Source: Adiantum capillus-veneris (taxonomy: Eukaryota > Streptophyta > Polypodiopsida > Polypodiales > Pteridaceae). From it: a stretch of 64,000 nt of DNA. The translations under genes and the position numbers were made by a program. The notes beneath the pieces are model-generated. The model saw only the letters and a program-made list of their open reading frames with translations. It was not told the DNA's origin and made no database searches. Each line of letters begins with the position of its first letter. Position 1 is the stretch's first letter. Where the stretch lies: positions 79,782,338 to 79,846,337 of the forward strand of contig CM043953.1 of NCBI GenBank assembly GCA_014529385.2. The letters run 5' to 3'. Of this stretch, positions 22,318-32,297 are shown piece by piece.

Positions 22318-24094
22318 GAGGAGGGCAGGTCACATGGGAGACGGATTTATTGTAGCTTTGTGGATTTCCGCAAAGCATTTGACATGGTACCGAGAGCTCG
22401 ACTGATGCGCAGACTGCAGGAGATGGGGGTGCCCACAGTGTTGATTTGGGGGATTATGGCTTTATACAGATCAGTGATGGGACATGTACGCACCCCAGAG
22501 GGGATATCTGACTTAGTTCACTCCACTATCGGGGTGAAACAGGGTTGCCCATTGTCTCCTACTCTATTTGGTATGTATGTTGATGAGGTGTCTGATTACA
22601 TTGACAGAGAGGGTGATAGAGGTGCCCAGCTGGCAGGGACGTGGATCCCATTGTTGTTATATGCTGATGATATTGTCTTGATCTCTGACTCACCAGAGGG
22701 TATGCAGCGACAGTTGGATGCATTACATAGTTTTGCAGAGGATAGTGGATTGTCTGTAAACCTTGGTAAAACCAAGGTCATGGTGTTTAACACCACACCG
22801 CAGTGGATCAGGAGATCGGCACCGACCTTCACGTATGGTCAAGAGATTGTGGAGTATACAGATGCATACACTTACCTTGGGATAGTCTTCACTGGGCCGA
22901 GGTTTTCTTTGGGGAGAGCAGCAAAGACTAGACTGACCAGAGCTTATGCGGCCTTGGGAGGCTTGGAGAGGATGTGTTTGCAGGTTCAGTTCCAGGAACC
23001 TCGGACAAAGTTATGGCTCTTTGATACTTTAGTAGCCTCAGCTATGATGTATGGGGTACAGGTATGGGGACCTTCTGTAGGCCAGGATGGTTGGAGACGT
23101 ATGGAGAGGCCCTTGGTATCTATGATCTCCCGATTGATTAGAGCCAAGGCCTCCGTACCTCACGCGATCATTCGAGCAGAGCTAGCTGCCCCCCCCCATG
23201 GAGATTGAGGCGCTTACCAGATCAGTGTCCTTTGTGCACAGCCTATGGGATACTACTAGAGACAGATATGCTAGATTGGCCCTTGAGTCTTCCAGACAGT
23301 TAGCTCTACAGGGGGACACTTCATGCTGGTATGCACAGATGACTTCATGGTTTCAGATGCATGGCTTCACCATGGACAGGTTGCCCCCTTTCCAGTATTC
23401 TCTTCAGGCACCCTCGCTGTCTCTTACACGGGTGGAGATCACTAGACTCATTCGTCAGGACCTGATCCAGCTTGACACCAGGAGGACATGGATAGAGTCG
23501 CCTCAGGAGTTGAGCACGAAGATGGCTTTCTATAGAGAGCATCTTCTCCACCTCACAGGAGATGGGTTTGTGATTCGACCCAGCTACATGGACACACATA
23601 TGTCTCATGGTTTGCGTTGTGCCATTGGTCAGATACGCACATCCTCACATCAGCTCGAGATTGAGACCGGTAGATTCAGAGGGATACCAGCAGACAGCAG
23701 GATATGCCGATTATGCCAGAGAGAGCCAGAGACAGAGTTGCACTACATATGTCATTGCACAGTGTTCTATGAGATACGGGGGCGTTTCCACTGCTTATTC
23801 AGAGAGGGTTTTGGTCCTCTATCTAGGGTCATGAGTTATGAGGATCAGAGATGTCTTGGACTATATCTACTTGAGTTACACAGGTATAGAGACACTTTAC
23901 TGGGGAGAGCTAGAGAGAGGCAGTCCCAGAGACACATTACAGATTTCTTTTCACTAGATATGGGACAGCCAGAGGAGCAGCCACCACTGCAGAGCTCGTC
24001 CCACACTCATTCGACCACTACTGGCACTCTCATCGACCGAGCATTGGAGCTACAGAGATACAGACGACCGCGACTGAGGAGAGGAGCTACATAG
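22309..24094 (+). pseudogene. LINE-B ORF2: RT to zinc-binding tail (copy 3)
   Basis: About 595 codons are open apart from one frameshift in a C run at 23190-23198, which joins frame 22153-23208 to 23198-24094. RT residues include DFRKAFDMVPRARLM, GVKQGCPLSPTLFGMYVDEV and LLYADDIVLISDS, the YADD catalytic pair. The thumb has GLSVNLGKTKVMVFNTTP. The tail has CRLCQREPETELHYICHC, giving CX2CX8HX4C, then RGRFHCLFREGFGPLSRV. An upstream SLSLSLS stretch in the same frame is only the translated TC microsatellite and is not part of the protein. Confidence 0.9.
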
Positions 24095-24422
24095 CATCGA
24101 CGGAGACTACAACAGAAGATTCGAGCCATACTCTCTCGACATCCAGAGTGCAGATGAGGATGGATCCTCACCATTTCTTCCATCTTTGTTTCACACACTG
24201 TTACATCCAGTTTACCGGGTACCTATTGTATCAGCTGCTACACCCACGTAGTTTTAGATTGTAGTAGTAGTAGTAGTATTTTGTTCCACTTCTAGTTCTT
24301 TTCTAGTTCTTTTGTACCCAGACATGGTATTAGATTCACTATTTTGTAACTGATTGGTCTCATAGGTCATTTTGGCCTTTTGAAGACGTTAATATAACAT
24401 TTCATTTCATTTCTCTCTCTCT
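22315..24422 (+). mobile_element. LINE-B copy 3, 5'-truncated in RT
   Basis: It starts directly after (TC)25 with the RT block EEGRSHGRRIYCSFVDFRKAF. It holds the rest of ORF2 to 24094, then a different 3' UTR subtype with (GTA)n, TTTTGTACCCAGACATGGTATTAG, hairpin 24357-24387 and a short (TC)6 at 24411-24422. Its ORF2 is the best preserved of the truncated copies. Confidence 0.92.
24357..24387 (+). other. LINE-B 3' terminal hairpin (representative)
   Basis: Within 31 nt the outer GTCT pairs with AGAC and the inner AGGTCA pairs with TGGCCT (one G-U) around a TTT loop. The same 31-nt spacing recurs at 19533, 21933, 22215, 48571, 50271, 57568 and 60103. It is followed by GTTAATATAACATTTCATTTC and usually (TC)n. 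In other LINEs such a terminal structure is the RT's template-recognition site; that role is inferred here. Confidence 0.7.
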
Positions 24423-24750
24423 CACGCACTGTGCCCCCTTGCCCCCTTCCCGTCCATCACCTCTTTTGAAAACCCCATTTCCGCCATCCCCCTGCCCACC
24501 CCTTGTCCCCCCTGCCCCTACTATCACCCCTTGCCCCCCCTCACCAGCCCCCGCCCCTATGTAACCCCTCGCCACTCGTCCCCTGTACCCAACCATCGCC
24601 TATCCACTCCTCGCCCCTCCTCGGCCCCTACCCACCATCTCTACCCTCTCGCCCTATCCAAGCGTGTCGTCACTGCAGGCGTGTATGCTCTGGCTGTACA
24701 GTTGTAGCAATCAGATATTTATAAGTCTGAAGGGCACTGGGTTGGATGTT
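24423..24750 (+). other. C-rich spacer, no gene
   Basis: About 240 bp of C-rich low-complexity sequence with repeated CCCCTTGCCC and CCCCTCGCC words, then about 90 bp of ordinary sequence. No coding similarity. It resembles the C-rich 5' leaders of L1-A only in composition. Confidence 0.4.
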
Positions 24751-24872
24751 TGACTTTCTCAGCCGTCTGTCTTTCTCGTTCTCTATTGTCGCCTGAGAAT
24801 CAATCTACATCCTCGGCTCTACTCACAGTGCTTTGCACGATAAACTCGGCTCTCGGCACACAATCAGAGGCT

Positions 24873-26560
24873 ATGGCAGGAGGCAAAAAACTGTTGCTGA
24901 GGAAAAGGCCTCAACCACACAGGCAGGCTAATTATGAAACTAAAGAAGAATCAGATCCTAGCAGCCATGGGGTCACAGATATGACGTCCAGTGCTCCATC
25001 TCACGGAAGTTACAAGGCCTCTGCATCAGATGCAGATTCCAGCTCAGGCTAGACAACGGTAGCGGCTCAGACAGTGGTAGCTCAAATGCACAGGAGAACG
25101 ATCCAAAAGGGAAAAGGAAAGTAATGAGTCACATGATCAATCATGAAGTTCCAAGGCTTGCAAAAACAAAACACAAAACCAAATTTTCACTCAATTTTCA
25201 CATGCAGCAGCCCAAGCCCTCTCTTATAGATGTTCTCTCACAGGACCAATTGGACAACTTGGGTGTAAAATCGCTAACTGAAGCTGTCCTTCCTGATGAC
25301 ATACCTGTTGACATGATTCATGAAATGCTGAAAAATTGTCCCAAAGTCAGAGAACACACTTTGACAGCGGCGCGTCTAGGACATGCAATGGGGATGACCA
25401 ACTTTCCCTCCTTGCAGTAGAGTACTAGTTCTTATTCAAAGCTCTCCAAAGCTGATACCATACAGGTATGCAAGGCATTGTTCGAACCCGATCATCCGAA
25501 TCTGCAACATCACAAAGCTCTCTTAGCAGTATTTGGATATTATTTTTTACTGAGAGATGCTCAAGGACCAAAGGGGAAATGCGAAGTACCTACCACATTC
25601 CCACAATGTGATGGTCTTTACCGTTTAATCAAGAACATACCTTGTGGGTTTCATCAGATCCTCTTTATCATTGCGGACCGGGGCGAAAAGGTTTAGAGCA
25701 CAAGTGCAGTCACCTCAATCTAGCTTCCAATGTTTTGCCGCGCCACTGTTGGCTTGGGTGATAAACATCCGCATCAACCCTCTTTAAGTGGATGAGGATG
25801 CAGCATTGTCACTGCAAGCCAAAAAAAGGTCTACTGGCACAGATGATCAGAAGAAGAAACAAAAGAAAAGAGTCAAAGTGGTCAAAGATACGGGATACGG
25901 CAGAGACATTACGCCCTCTGCCATTTTCAGAGAGCTAGATTCTGGTGACACATCCTCCACAATGTCCTTCTTCTACCTCCGTCCCCGTCTCTACAATGCC
26001 GGAGGCCGTCGGGAGCTCTGCTGTTCTTGGTACGTCCACTTCTGTTACGGAGGCGGTCTCTCTCTCCAAGGCACAGCTCTCGTCTATACTACTGCCACTG
26101 TTACCACACCATTCTCAGCACTTGTGGTACCCTCGTCATTCTCTCCCCATCTCAAGTTCACCCACTGAACCTGCTACCACTGTCACCTCGACATCCACTG
26201 CAGTGCCTTTTGGGCACCCTACTCCTACTTCACCCCGACCTCGACTGCAGTGCCTTATGGGCACTCTACACCTCCAGGTGCTACTGCTCCTTCCAGTGGA
26301 AGAGACTCTGCCTCGTTGTTCAGAATCGCTGAAGAGAACCTGCAAGAGTCAAGAAATGCTATTGCAATGATTGAACTTGGTGACGAGAAATTAGTAGCTA
26401 CCCACCAAAAGCACTCGGCCACATATGCGGCCATGGAAGGCTGCTTGCGAATTGCATAGAGTGCGATTGCTGATAGAGATGCTACCATTTCGCCCTGCGT
26501 CAAGCTTTGCATGTAAAGTCCCAGATAATTGATGACCTCAAAGCTCAAATGCAAGGATTT
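24873..26560 (+). pseudogene. Unidentified gag-like protein, broken
   Basis: It starts MAGGKKLLLRKRPQPHRQ (ATG at 24873), a basic N-terminus followed by a Ser/Asp-rich acidic stretch. The next pieces contain DVLSQDQLDNLGVKSLTEAV, DDIPVDMIHEMLKNCP, HHKALLAVFGYYFLL and GLYRLIKNIPCGFHQILFII. A Lys-rich KKKQKKRVKVVK segment and a Pro/Ser/Thr-rich part follow. A Gln/Ala helix near 26320-26460 resembles a coiled coil. I do not recognise the family. Helical N-terminus, basic patch and disordered linker would suit a structural Gag, but this is inference. Several frameshifts and stops interrupt it. Confidence 0.4.
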
Positions 26561-27329
26561 CGGGACATGCTAGTCCAAGGGGACATAGGGTTTAGCAGCA
26601 GCCTCAGGCTACCATGGGATATGGGTGGGTTCGTCCTGCTAGATCAGTACAGACGCCCATGCGATATGGAGAGTATAGTTATCGACAGTTTGGGAGAGAT
26701 GCTCATCACATCAGCAGTTTGACTACTACCCTCAGGGATTTCAGCAGCCTGGCACCTTTGGCTCCTTACCATACGTCATCCTCACAGACGGCTCCTTGTG
26801 ACGGCTTCGCAGGCGCACATCGACATGGGTGTGCCAATCGGCGGCCTCAGTACACTTCAAGCCAGGTACTGCCATCCGTCGAGCAACAGGTGGCTACTCC
26901 TTTTGCTGAGAGCGGTTTGTGGAGAGCACTCATAGAGTCCAGAGTTTTCCCATCGATTTGATGGCTCCACCTCCAGAGTCTGGTACTTTGGGTGGTGCAG
27001 TAGTGGCCACAACTCTGATCTCTTGGATGACAGATTCAAGAGCTCACCATTGTCCATATGCAGTACCTAGTGGTTTTCTTTCACAGTTTTTCAGTATTCC
27101 TATCAACGAGACGGTGAGCGGTCTTGTGGCAGGCAACAAGGCTACAGTGTCACTTTCACAGGACACACAACTAGTGCAGTTGGTCTGGTCTGGTTCACAC
27201 TCGACGGACTCTCTGGGCTGGGCAATGACACGTCGTAGGGTTACGGACGTTGGTCTAGTGGACATCATGGCCAGGTCACCACCACCACTCAATTTGGGGA
27301 TAGACTTAGATGGCTGACATTTATAGCCG

Positions 27330-27700
27330 TTGGTGGCTCTTTACGGTTGTACATGCGAGTAGTAGCTGTTGGGTCATGATTATCATCTTCTTCATATATG
27401 GTCCAGCATCGTCGTCTAGAGCAGTGAGTCTATACACACAGCACGTCTGCACCATCCCTACACTTTTGAGCCTCGGCACCCGCATTGTACCTGTGAGTTC
27501 TGGGTTGGAGCTGAGTGTGCTGCCACGCCAGAGTTTGTACTCGTTCCTTCGAGATAGTCGAGTCCATATGTTCTGGTCTGCTGCTGTGTCTCTCTGTTGA
27601 TTTGTTGTTACTATTGTTTCTGGTGTTTTGAGTCAGATGTCACGCACATTGCACTGAGGAGCACCCACTGTAGAGAGCACGGCACACTATCTGCGCTACA
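27330..27700 (+). repeat. LTR-like terminal segment
   Basis: Both DNA and a fortuitous frame (YTQHVCTIPTLLSL and SGLELSVLPRQSLY) match the minus strand of 3360-2997. The shared 3' boundary is CGCTACA at 27700. Sequence beyond it differs between the two places, which defines an element end. Confidence 0.6.
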
Positions 27701-27913
27701 GCCCTTGAGATGTTCAATTTAACAGAAGATTAATTTCTTGTACACCACACACACATACACATACATACATATTGTGAAATCTGGATCCATTTCCGAAGAA
27801 AGCTTGTTCATGTAAGAAAGCTTATTCATGTCCAACTTAAGTTGGCGGCTTAGAGTTCTACATGTCATGTTGTTTCTCAATGAACTACAGAGTGAGCACA
27901 AAATATAACTTAC

Positions 27914-28040
27914 AGGCATCTTTGATGTGTTGCCAAGAGCTGTCAAAAAAGGGCTCCAGATACCAAGTATCCCTCTAGGGCGCTGCCTTGGTGCTGTCTC
28001 CACTGTCAGCTTTAACCTTATTTCCGATACGTCAATCAGG
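27914..28040 (-). CDS. VPS13-like exon E
   Basis: Acceptor TTGTGCAG, donor GTAAGT. It encodes DLIDVSEIRLKLTVETAPRQ followed by RPRGILGIWSPFLTALGN and TSKMP. This is the strongly conserved VPS13 C-terminal block. In relatives a VHLR-type segment comes next. A possible but frame-shifted match lies near 27880 and is not called. Confidence 0.92.
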
Positions 28041-30097
28041 CTGCACAAGCATCAATTTATTATTAACATTTCCGCTGCAGTCAAACATAAGTCTAGGGGA
28101 TGTAGTTGTACTAAAGAGATGATTCTTACTCGAATCTCATCTCTGGGTCAACCTGACCCACATCAGAATCTCCAGAAACTTTGTCCAGATGAAGCTCATT
28201 GTAAAAACCCAGCACTGCCCATATGATAGGTTCATGTATATTGACTCTCCATGCACTTTTTGTCACCTGATGTGAAATAATAAAACCCATAACCTTCCAG
28301 ACCCAAAAGATTGATTTTTGAAGCTTTTGAGGCATGATGACAGATCTCTAAGAAAATAGTCTTGACCTCAGATAGTAATAAAGTCTCAAATGCAGGGTGA
28401 CATGCTGGTGGAAAAGCTGTAGATTACAATTATACTTAAGGTTCAATAACTTACTTTAACTCCAATGTAGGGATACGCCTGAACAGCGTCTGACGCTTGG
28501 TCACATATAGTAACAGAAATCTTCAGAATCGGATCAGTATTTTTGTTCTTTTCCTCTGGAACAAGAACCACTGGGAGGACCGAAAATGGTAGTTGGTTGT
28601 CCAGTTGAAAATAACCCACAAAGAACTTTAACCTGGCCAACAATGCCAAACCCAGGATAAGGAAATGCTTTGATCTGTGAAAGACAAAACAAAGACACTA
28701 TTCCCTCACACAAGTCTGAAATAAATCCTTTGTCTCTTGTCACTAAACAGGACATTGATAAATTTCATATACATATCTTTGAGCACTTGGCCCTCACTTT
28801 TTTAGAAGTTGGTACAAAAAAGAGGACTGGCCAACTAGAGTTACATAAAAGCAGGCTGGGGGGTGCCCATACTCTCATAATAAAGCCAATTTCCCAATCA
28901 CTTTTAATGCTCAGAAGGCTGCTATAATTTCCTGAATAATTTAAACTCTCTTGGACATTTTTTGTTGAATTTTGTTAGGTTGAACCCAGATAATTGCATA
29001 TTGAAAAGCATACACTGCTCAATTCCTGCTGGCAAGCACTTCCTGGTGGACAACAAGAGACAAAACTACTACATGATACAACACTTACTGCACTTCTCCT
29101 TTGAAGGGGGCAAAGAAAACATTCAAATACTAATTAGACATGTGGAGGCAAAAGAAAACCCACTTTACCTGCGCAAATTTCCTGCATATCCAGTTGCATA
29201 TACAAAGGAGACCTTCTCCATATATAAATACAGTAACTCGCGAAGCTTTAAGTCAATGAGTGAGATGCCTAACTGCCCAAGTTCTAGCTGCACTTCCATT
29301 CGAGAAGAAGAAGAAGATGGATTCACATCCACAGTCAAGGGTTGGGATGGTTCAGCTGTCCCTGATGTGGAAGGCTCTTTCTCGTGAGAATTCTCACTGA
29401 ATTCACAAAACTTTACTACTTTGACACTGCCCACTTCTAAAATCTCACAAAAATAGTTCTTTAAGCAGCTCATTTGCTGGTGATAGTATTTTCCAGGTTT
29501 ATTTATATCATAGGTTTCACAGTCTGAAACACCGTCTTGTGCTACTAGTACTTCTAAAAGTTCTTCCCCTTCAAGGTTCTCCCACACATACAAACTGGCT
29601 GAACAAGGCTGCAATAACTGCCAATTTTCATCACTAGAGCCTTTCTGACGGTACTGCAACTCCATATCCCGCATTCGATTTTCAAACCTAGAAACTCACA
29701 ACCAGATTAGACATCAGTCGAAGCACGTTTTCAAAACAGAAAGAAAGAAAGATTATATGAACGTCTCGAAGGGGCCAATGTGGCCTATGAGACCAAAACA
29801 ATCTATACAACAAAAATGTATCTCTCATCGAATAGAGAACAGATACCCTGGCACATGGTTAATAAAGCTTCAGACCGATGAAAATACAGGCAGCAAACAC
29901 CTTAGTTCCTGGGCCTACCTGTATGGTCCATAACTGAGTCCACGACGAAAGACAACCAAGTATCTGGATCCTTCTTCATAACCTCTTACTTCCATCCGAA
30001 CATGACGACGAGAGGAATTTTCCCGCAATGAGATGTAAAAAGTTCCTTCCTGCTTGATTGAGAAAGGAACACACCAATGTGTATCACCAAGCCTTAC
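27914..30097 (-). CDS. VPS13-family lipid-transfer protein (SHRUBBY-like), internal exons
   Basis: Five exons on the minus strand, 30097-29919, 29687-29169, 28632-28455, 28266-28130 and 28040-27914, give a continuous frame of 380 codons with GT-AG introns and consistent phases. The product shows the SHR-BD region (YGPYRFENRMRDMELQYRQ, PCSASLYVWENLEGEELLEV) and the VPS13 C-terminal part (GYFQLDNQLPFSVLPVVLVP, ACRVNIHEPIIW-like WRVNIHEPIIWAVLGFYNEL, and LIDVSEIRLKLTVETAPRQR). VPS13 proteins are very long bridge-like lipid transporters at membrane contact sites. In plants the family includes SHRUBBY. The first and last exons of the gene are not in recognisable form here; TEs occupy both flanks. 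Open frame and intact splice sites argue for a working gene with long introns, though a truncated fragment is possible. Confidence 0.88.
28130..28266 (-). CDS. VPS13-like exon D
   Basis: Acceptor CATCAG, donor GTAAGA. It encodes WRVNIHEPIIWAVLGFYNEL, HLDKV and VGQVDPEMRF, in the order expected of VPS13 after exon C. Confidence 0.9.
28455..28632 (-). CDS. VPS13-like exon C (QLDNQLP motif)
   Basis: Acceptor CCAG, donor GTAAGT. It encodes LKFFVGYFQLDNQLPFSVLP and ILKISVTICDQ, ending AYPYIGVK. The QLDNQLP block followed by Pro-rich VLP and a YPYIGV block is a hallmark of the VPS13 C-terminal region. Confidence 0.92.
29169..29687 (-). CDS. VPS13-like exon B (SHR-BD region)
   Basis: This is the longest exon (519 bp), with acceptor TTTCTAG and donor GTAAAG. 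It begins with RFENRMRDMELQYRQKGSSD and contains LYVWENLEGEELLEVLVAQD, an acidic Ser-rich loop, and ELGQLGISLIDLKLRELLYL, which matches the conserved VPS13 segment preceding the QLDNQLP motif. The 231-bp intron before it carries an antisense LINE-B-like 3' end. Confidence 0.9.
29750..29840 (-). mobile_element. LINE-B-related 3' end fragment in VPS13 intron
   Basis: On the minus strand it reads TTGGTCTCATAGG, hairpin 29793-29763, then GTTCATATAATC and a (TTTC)n run. The layout matches the LINE-B 3' end, but the tail repeat is TTTC instead of TC. It lies in the intron between exons A and B, in the same orientation as the gene. Confidence 0.7.
29763..29793 (-). other. Variant LINE 3' hairpin with improved pairing
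   Basis: The outer GTCTC pairs fully with GAGAC and the inner GGCCA with TGGCC around a CAT loop, again 31 nt long. Compared with LINE-B, the U of AGGTCA is C here, turning the G-U pair into G-C, and the outer stem gains a pair. Confidence 0.65.
29919..30097 (-). CDS. VPS13-like exon A (SHR-BD region)
   Basis: Acceptor TTTAG precedes 30097 and donor GTAGGC follows 29919. It encodes RLGDTHWCVPFSIKQEGTFY and GYEEGSRYLVVFRRGLSYGP, ending with two bases of an Arg codon completed in the next exon. Confidence 0.85.
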
Positions 30098-30500
30098 CTA
30101 AACCATGAGCAGCACCGATTGGGATAAATAAGTCCAAAAGACAAGCACTGTTAAAGGTCACAAAAAGTAAAATCTTGAATAATATACAGAAGACCAGAAA
30201 ACACTACGAGTATCTTAGGAACACCCCGCAAATAATTCAATCAGTCCCAAACCAAACTTCTTCAAAGTCTACACATGAATAATAAGTTATCCCTGGGACA
30301 GACTTTAACACATTTCCTCATCTTCAAAACAATGGACTCTATACAAAATCTAAACAATTTGTTGAGCTGAAAATAGCAATTTCTGTACGAGCAAATCAAC
30401 ACATAGGCCCAGCACAATACAACACAACTCTGAGATAAGAGATAGATAAAAGTCATTTAGAAAGGAACTCATACATGACAAAAATATGCGAATGTCCGTA
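30098..30500. other. No recognisable gene; VPS13 intron candidate
   Basis: A/T-rich sequence with no homologous frame. It lies upstream of exon A on the gene strand, so it is best read as intron. Confidence 0.5.
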
Positions 30501-30529
30501 GAACATGACCAGCCCCCCCTTGTGGGCCA

Positions 30530-31990
30530 AAAGACCTGATTTTGATGTCGGTTGGGAAACGTTGCACACCTAAGCGCTTTGGTGAGCCCATGCTCACAAA
30601 AAAGGCCTGTGTTTGATGTCGATTGGGAAACTTTGCACTCCTAAGCACTTTGGTGGCCTCAATATCTTGGACATGAGCAGGCATGCTCTTGCTAGGAAAG
30701 CCATGTTGTTGCCTACCCTTGGGCAACAAACTCAACCTTGAACTTTTATGCTTGCCTACTTGTGTCAGCATGCTGTTACTTCCTCTTTTGGTCATTGGCA
30801 ATCATCTCTCTGGGAGGTAGTGTTTGGTAAGATGGAAGGGCACATTCCTGGATGTCCGTTCACTTCCAATTTGATCTCTACCTGGAAAGCTGTTACAATG
30901 CATTTATCATGGCATGGTCGATAGCAGCACGATGGGAATTCGCTTGTTTGGGGAGAGTCTTCATTGCACTCAGACATTCTCCATTGCTTTGGATGACCGA
31001 TCGCTTCGGCGGGTATATTCTCTTTCTTGTCGTGGCCTTCGCGTAGTTGGCGATGTGGTTGATGAGGCAGCTACACTTTTCAGTTTACCCTTTCCGCACA
31101 CCATTTTGGAATAGGCATGCATTACCGTCAGCTCTGGAGAGAGCTTCAGCACATGCTGGCTGACTTTGTACCCATTCTGCCTTTGGCTAATGGTAGCCAC
31201 ATGTTTGATTGGAATTTCCGGGACACGCCTTTTGAGGCCATTTCTACTCGTCAGGTTATCCTCCTCTTCTACCGCAGCCTTGGTTTGCTTACCATTGTAA
31301 TGCCCTATGGTCCCATGCACAAGTCTGATACCTTGTGGAGGAAACCTCTCAGTGCCATTTGGAAGAGCCACTTGCCTTGAAGGAGCGATTGTTTCTCTGG
31401 CGATGCTTGCTTGGAGTTCTCCCAGTGGACACATTTCTCAGTGCATGACATGTCCGCTCTTCTCGTTGTGTTTGCTATTCGACATCGGAAGAGACTATTA
31501 GTCACCTACTATGGGATTGCTGCATTACTAGAGTTTTTCTTTGCCGCATATAAACATGTATGCGGCTGCATTTTCCCTCTATGGTCTTCCACAAGCGGTT
31601 CTCAGCTTTTGGCCTCCTCTCACCTACTTGCAACGATTTGGCGTCTTCTTCATGTGGGTGACATTTTGGGCCTATTGGACCTTGAATCGCCAACGTAATG
31701 GTTGCATGTTCCACCGCTCTGATGCAGATCCTTATCCGTTTTTCAAGCTTTCCCTTAGGCAATCTTTACATTTTGCCTTGAAAGTTGGTGATATCACCCT
31801 TGAGATACATCAGCTTTCCTATGAATGCTTTTAACTCTCTTTCATAGCTAAACACTTATGTGTTCTTTCTTTCGTATATGATCCTTTCTACGGGTTTTCC
31901 TCGCCTTGAGGTTTCACACTTGTAAATTAATGGCAAAGATTTACAAAGACAACACAAACACACAAACACACACACACACACACTTTTTTG
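30530..31990 (+). mobile_element. LINE-C, 3' end of a third LINE family
   Basis: A plus-strand series of broken frames ends with a zf-RVT-type C-terminus, a short A/T-rich 3' UTR and a (CA)n tail at 31946-31982. The family differs from L1-A and LINE-B in sequence. The 5' part including endonuclease and RT palm is missing, as expected of a 5'-truncated LINE insertion. An 11-bp inverted repeat (AAGATTTACAA / TTGTAAATCTT) flanks the tail. Confidence 0.7.
30640..31833 (+). pseudogene. LINE-C ORF2 C-terminus (zf-RVT region)
   Basis: The reading begins FGGLNILDMSRHALARKAML, the GGLGI/NI block after RT in plant LINEs. It passes through a segment reading YRQLWRELQHMLADFVPILP and DTLWRKPLSAIWKSHLPLKE, then RLFLWRCLLGVLPVDTFLS with the following HLLWDC. 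The last parts form the zinc-binding motif found at the end of plant L1-type ORF2. At least five stops or shifts are present. Confidence 0.65.
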
Positions 31991-32018
31991 TTGTAAATCT
32001 TGATGATGGAATTTACAA

Positions 32019-32164
32019 GTGGAAGTGAAAATTTTACAGAAGCAGGTCAAGGAGTTGACTCATAGCCAAGAGCTCATGCAACAAGAGTTAGCCTCTTATA
32101 AGCAATTAGCAGTCTACAGAGAAAAGAGTTCAATTCAAATTGCTCAGTGGAAAGATGAGTGGCT
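32019..32164 (+). pseudogene. Coiled-coil coding segment, left part (split by L1-A)
   Basis: The frame reads MEVKILQKQVKELTHSQELM and QQELASYKQLAVYREKSSIQ with heptad spacing of hydrophobic residues. It is cut at 32164 by the L1-A insertion. The right part resumes at 39065. The original protein may be a Gag-like coiled coil of a non-autonomous LTR element whose LTR follows at 39395; this is inference. Confidence 0.45.
32151..32164 (+). repeat. Target-site duplication, left copy, of L1-A copy b
   Basis: AAAGATGAGTGGCT occurs here and again at 39051-39064 directly after the poly(A) tail. It marks the exact ends of the LINE. Confidence 0.95.
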
Positions 32165-32259
32165 GCATAACTCTCGGACACGGTGGGACTTGGAGTGTCC
32201 AAGTCTATTACATGTCGTGGAAGCTAACCCGCACTGACGAGCTCGCTGCTGCTGTACTC

Positions 32260-32262
<3 letters not shown>

Positions 32263-32294
<32 letters not shown>
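32263..32294. repeat. Poly(C) tract in L1-A 5' UTR
   Basis: About 32 C in a row, followed by (CCCT)n, in the leader about 400 bp before ORF1. Counterparts are the G runs at 8115-8146 and 47971-47989. Confidence 0.9.

Positions 32295-32297
<3 letters not shown>

Larger units (their letters stand above)
24750..27700 (+). mobile_element. Non-autonomous LTR-type element with gag-like ORFs, degenerate
   Basis: A series of plus-strand coding pieces (24873-25052, 25124-25420, 25478-25696, 25788-26400 and 26507-27317) is followed by a terminal segment at about 27330-27700. That segment is homologous to the LTR-like segment of G1a and ends in CGCTACA. No protease, RT, RNase H or integrase was found, so it would depend on a partner element. 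The opposite LTR is not evident near 24700, so the element may be truncated on its left side. Confidence 0.5.

Noticed and set aside
24503-24724. Pro-rich ORF in the C-rich spacer
   Set aside because: Low-complexity composition alone explains the open frame; no start context or similarity.
27780-27890. Next VPS13 exon (HLRNNM...)
   Set aside because: The position and the VHLR-like start fit, but the acceptor gives a wrong phase and the rest does not resemble VPS13, so the match may be chance.
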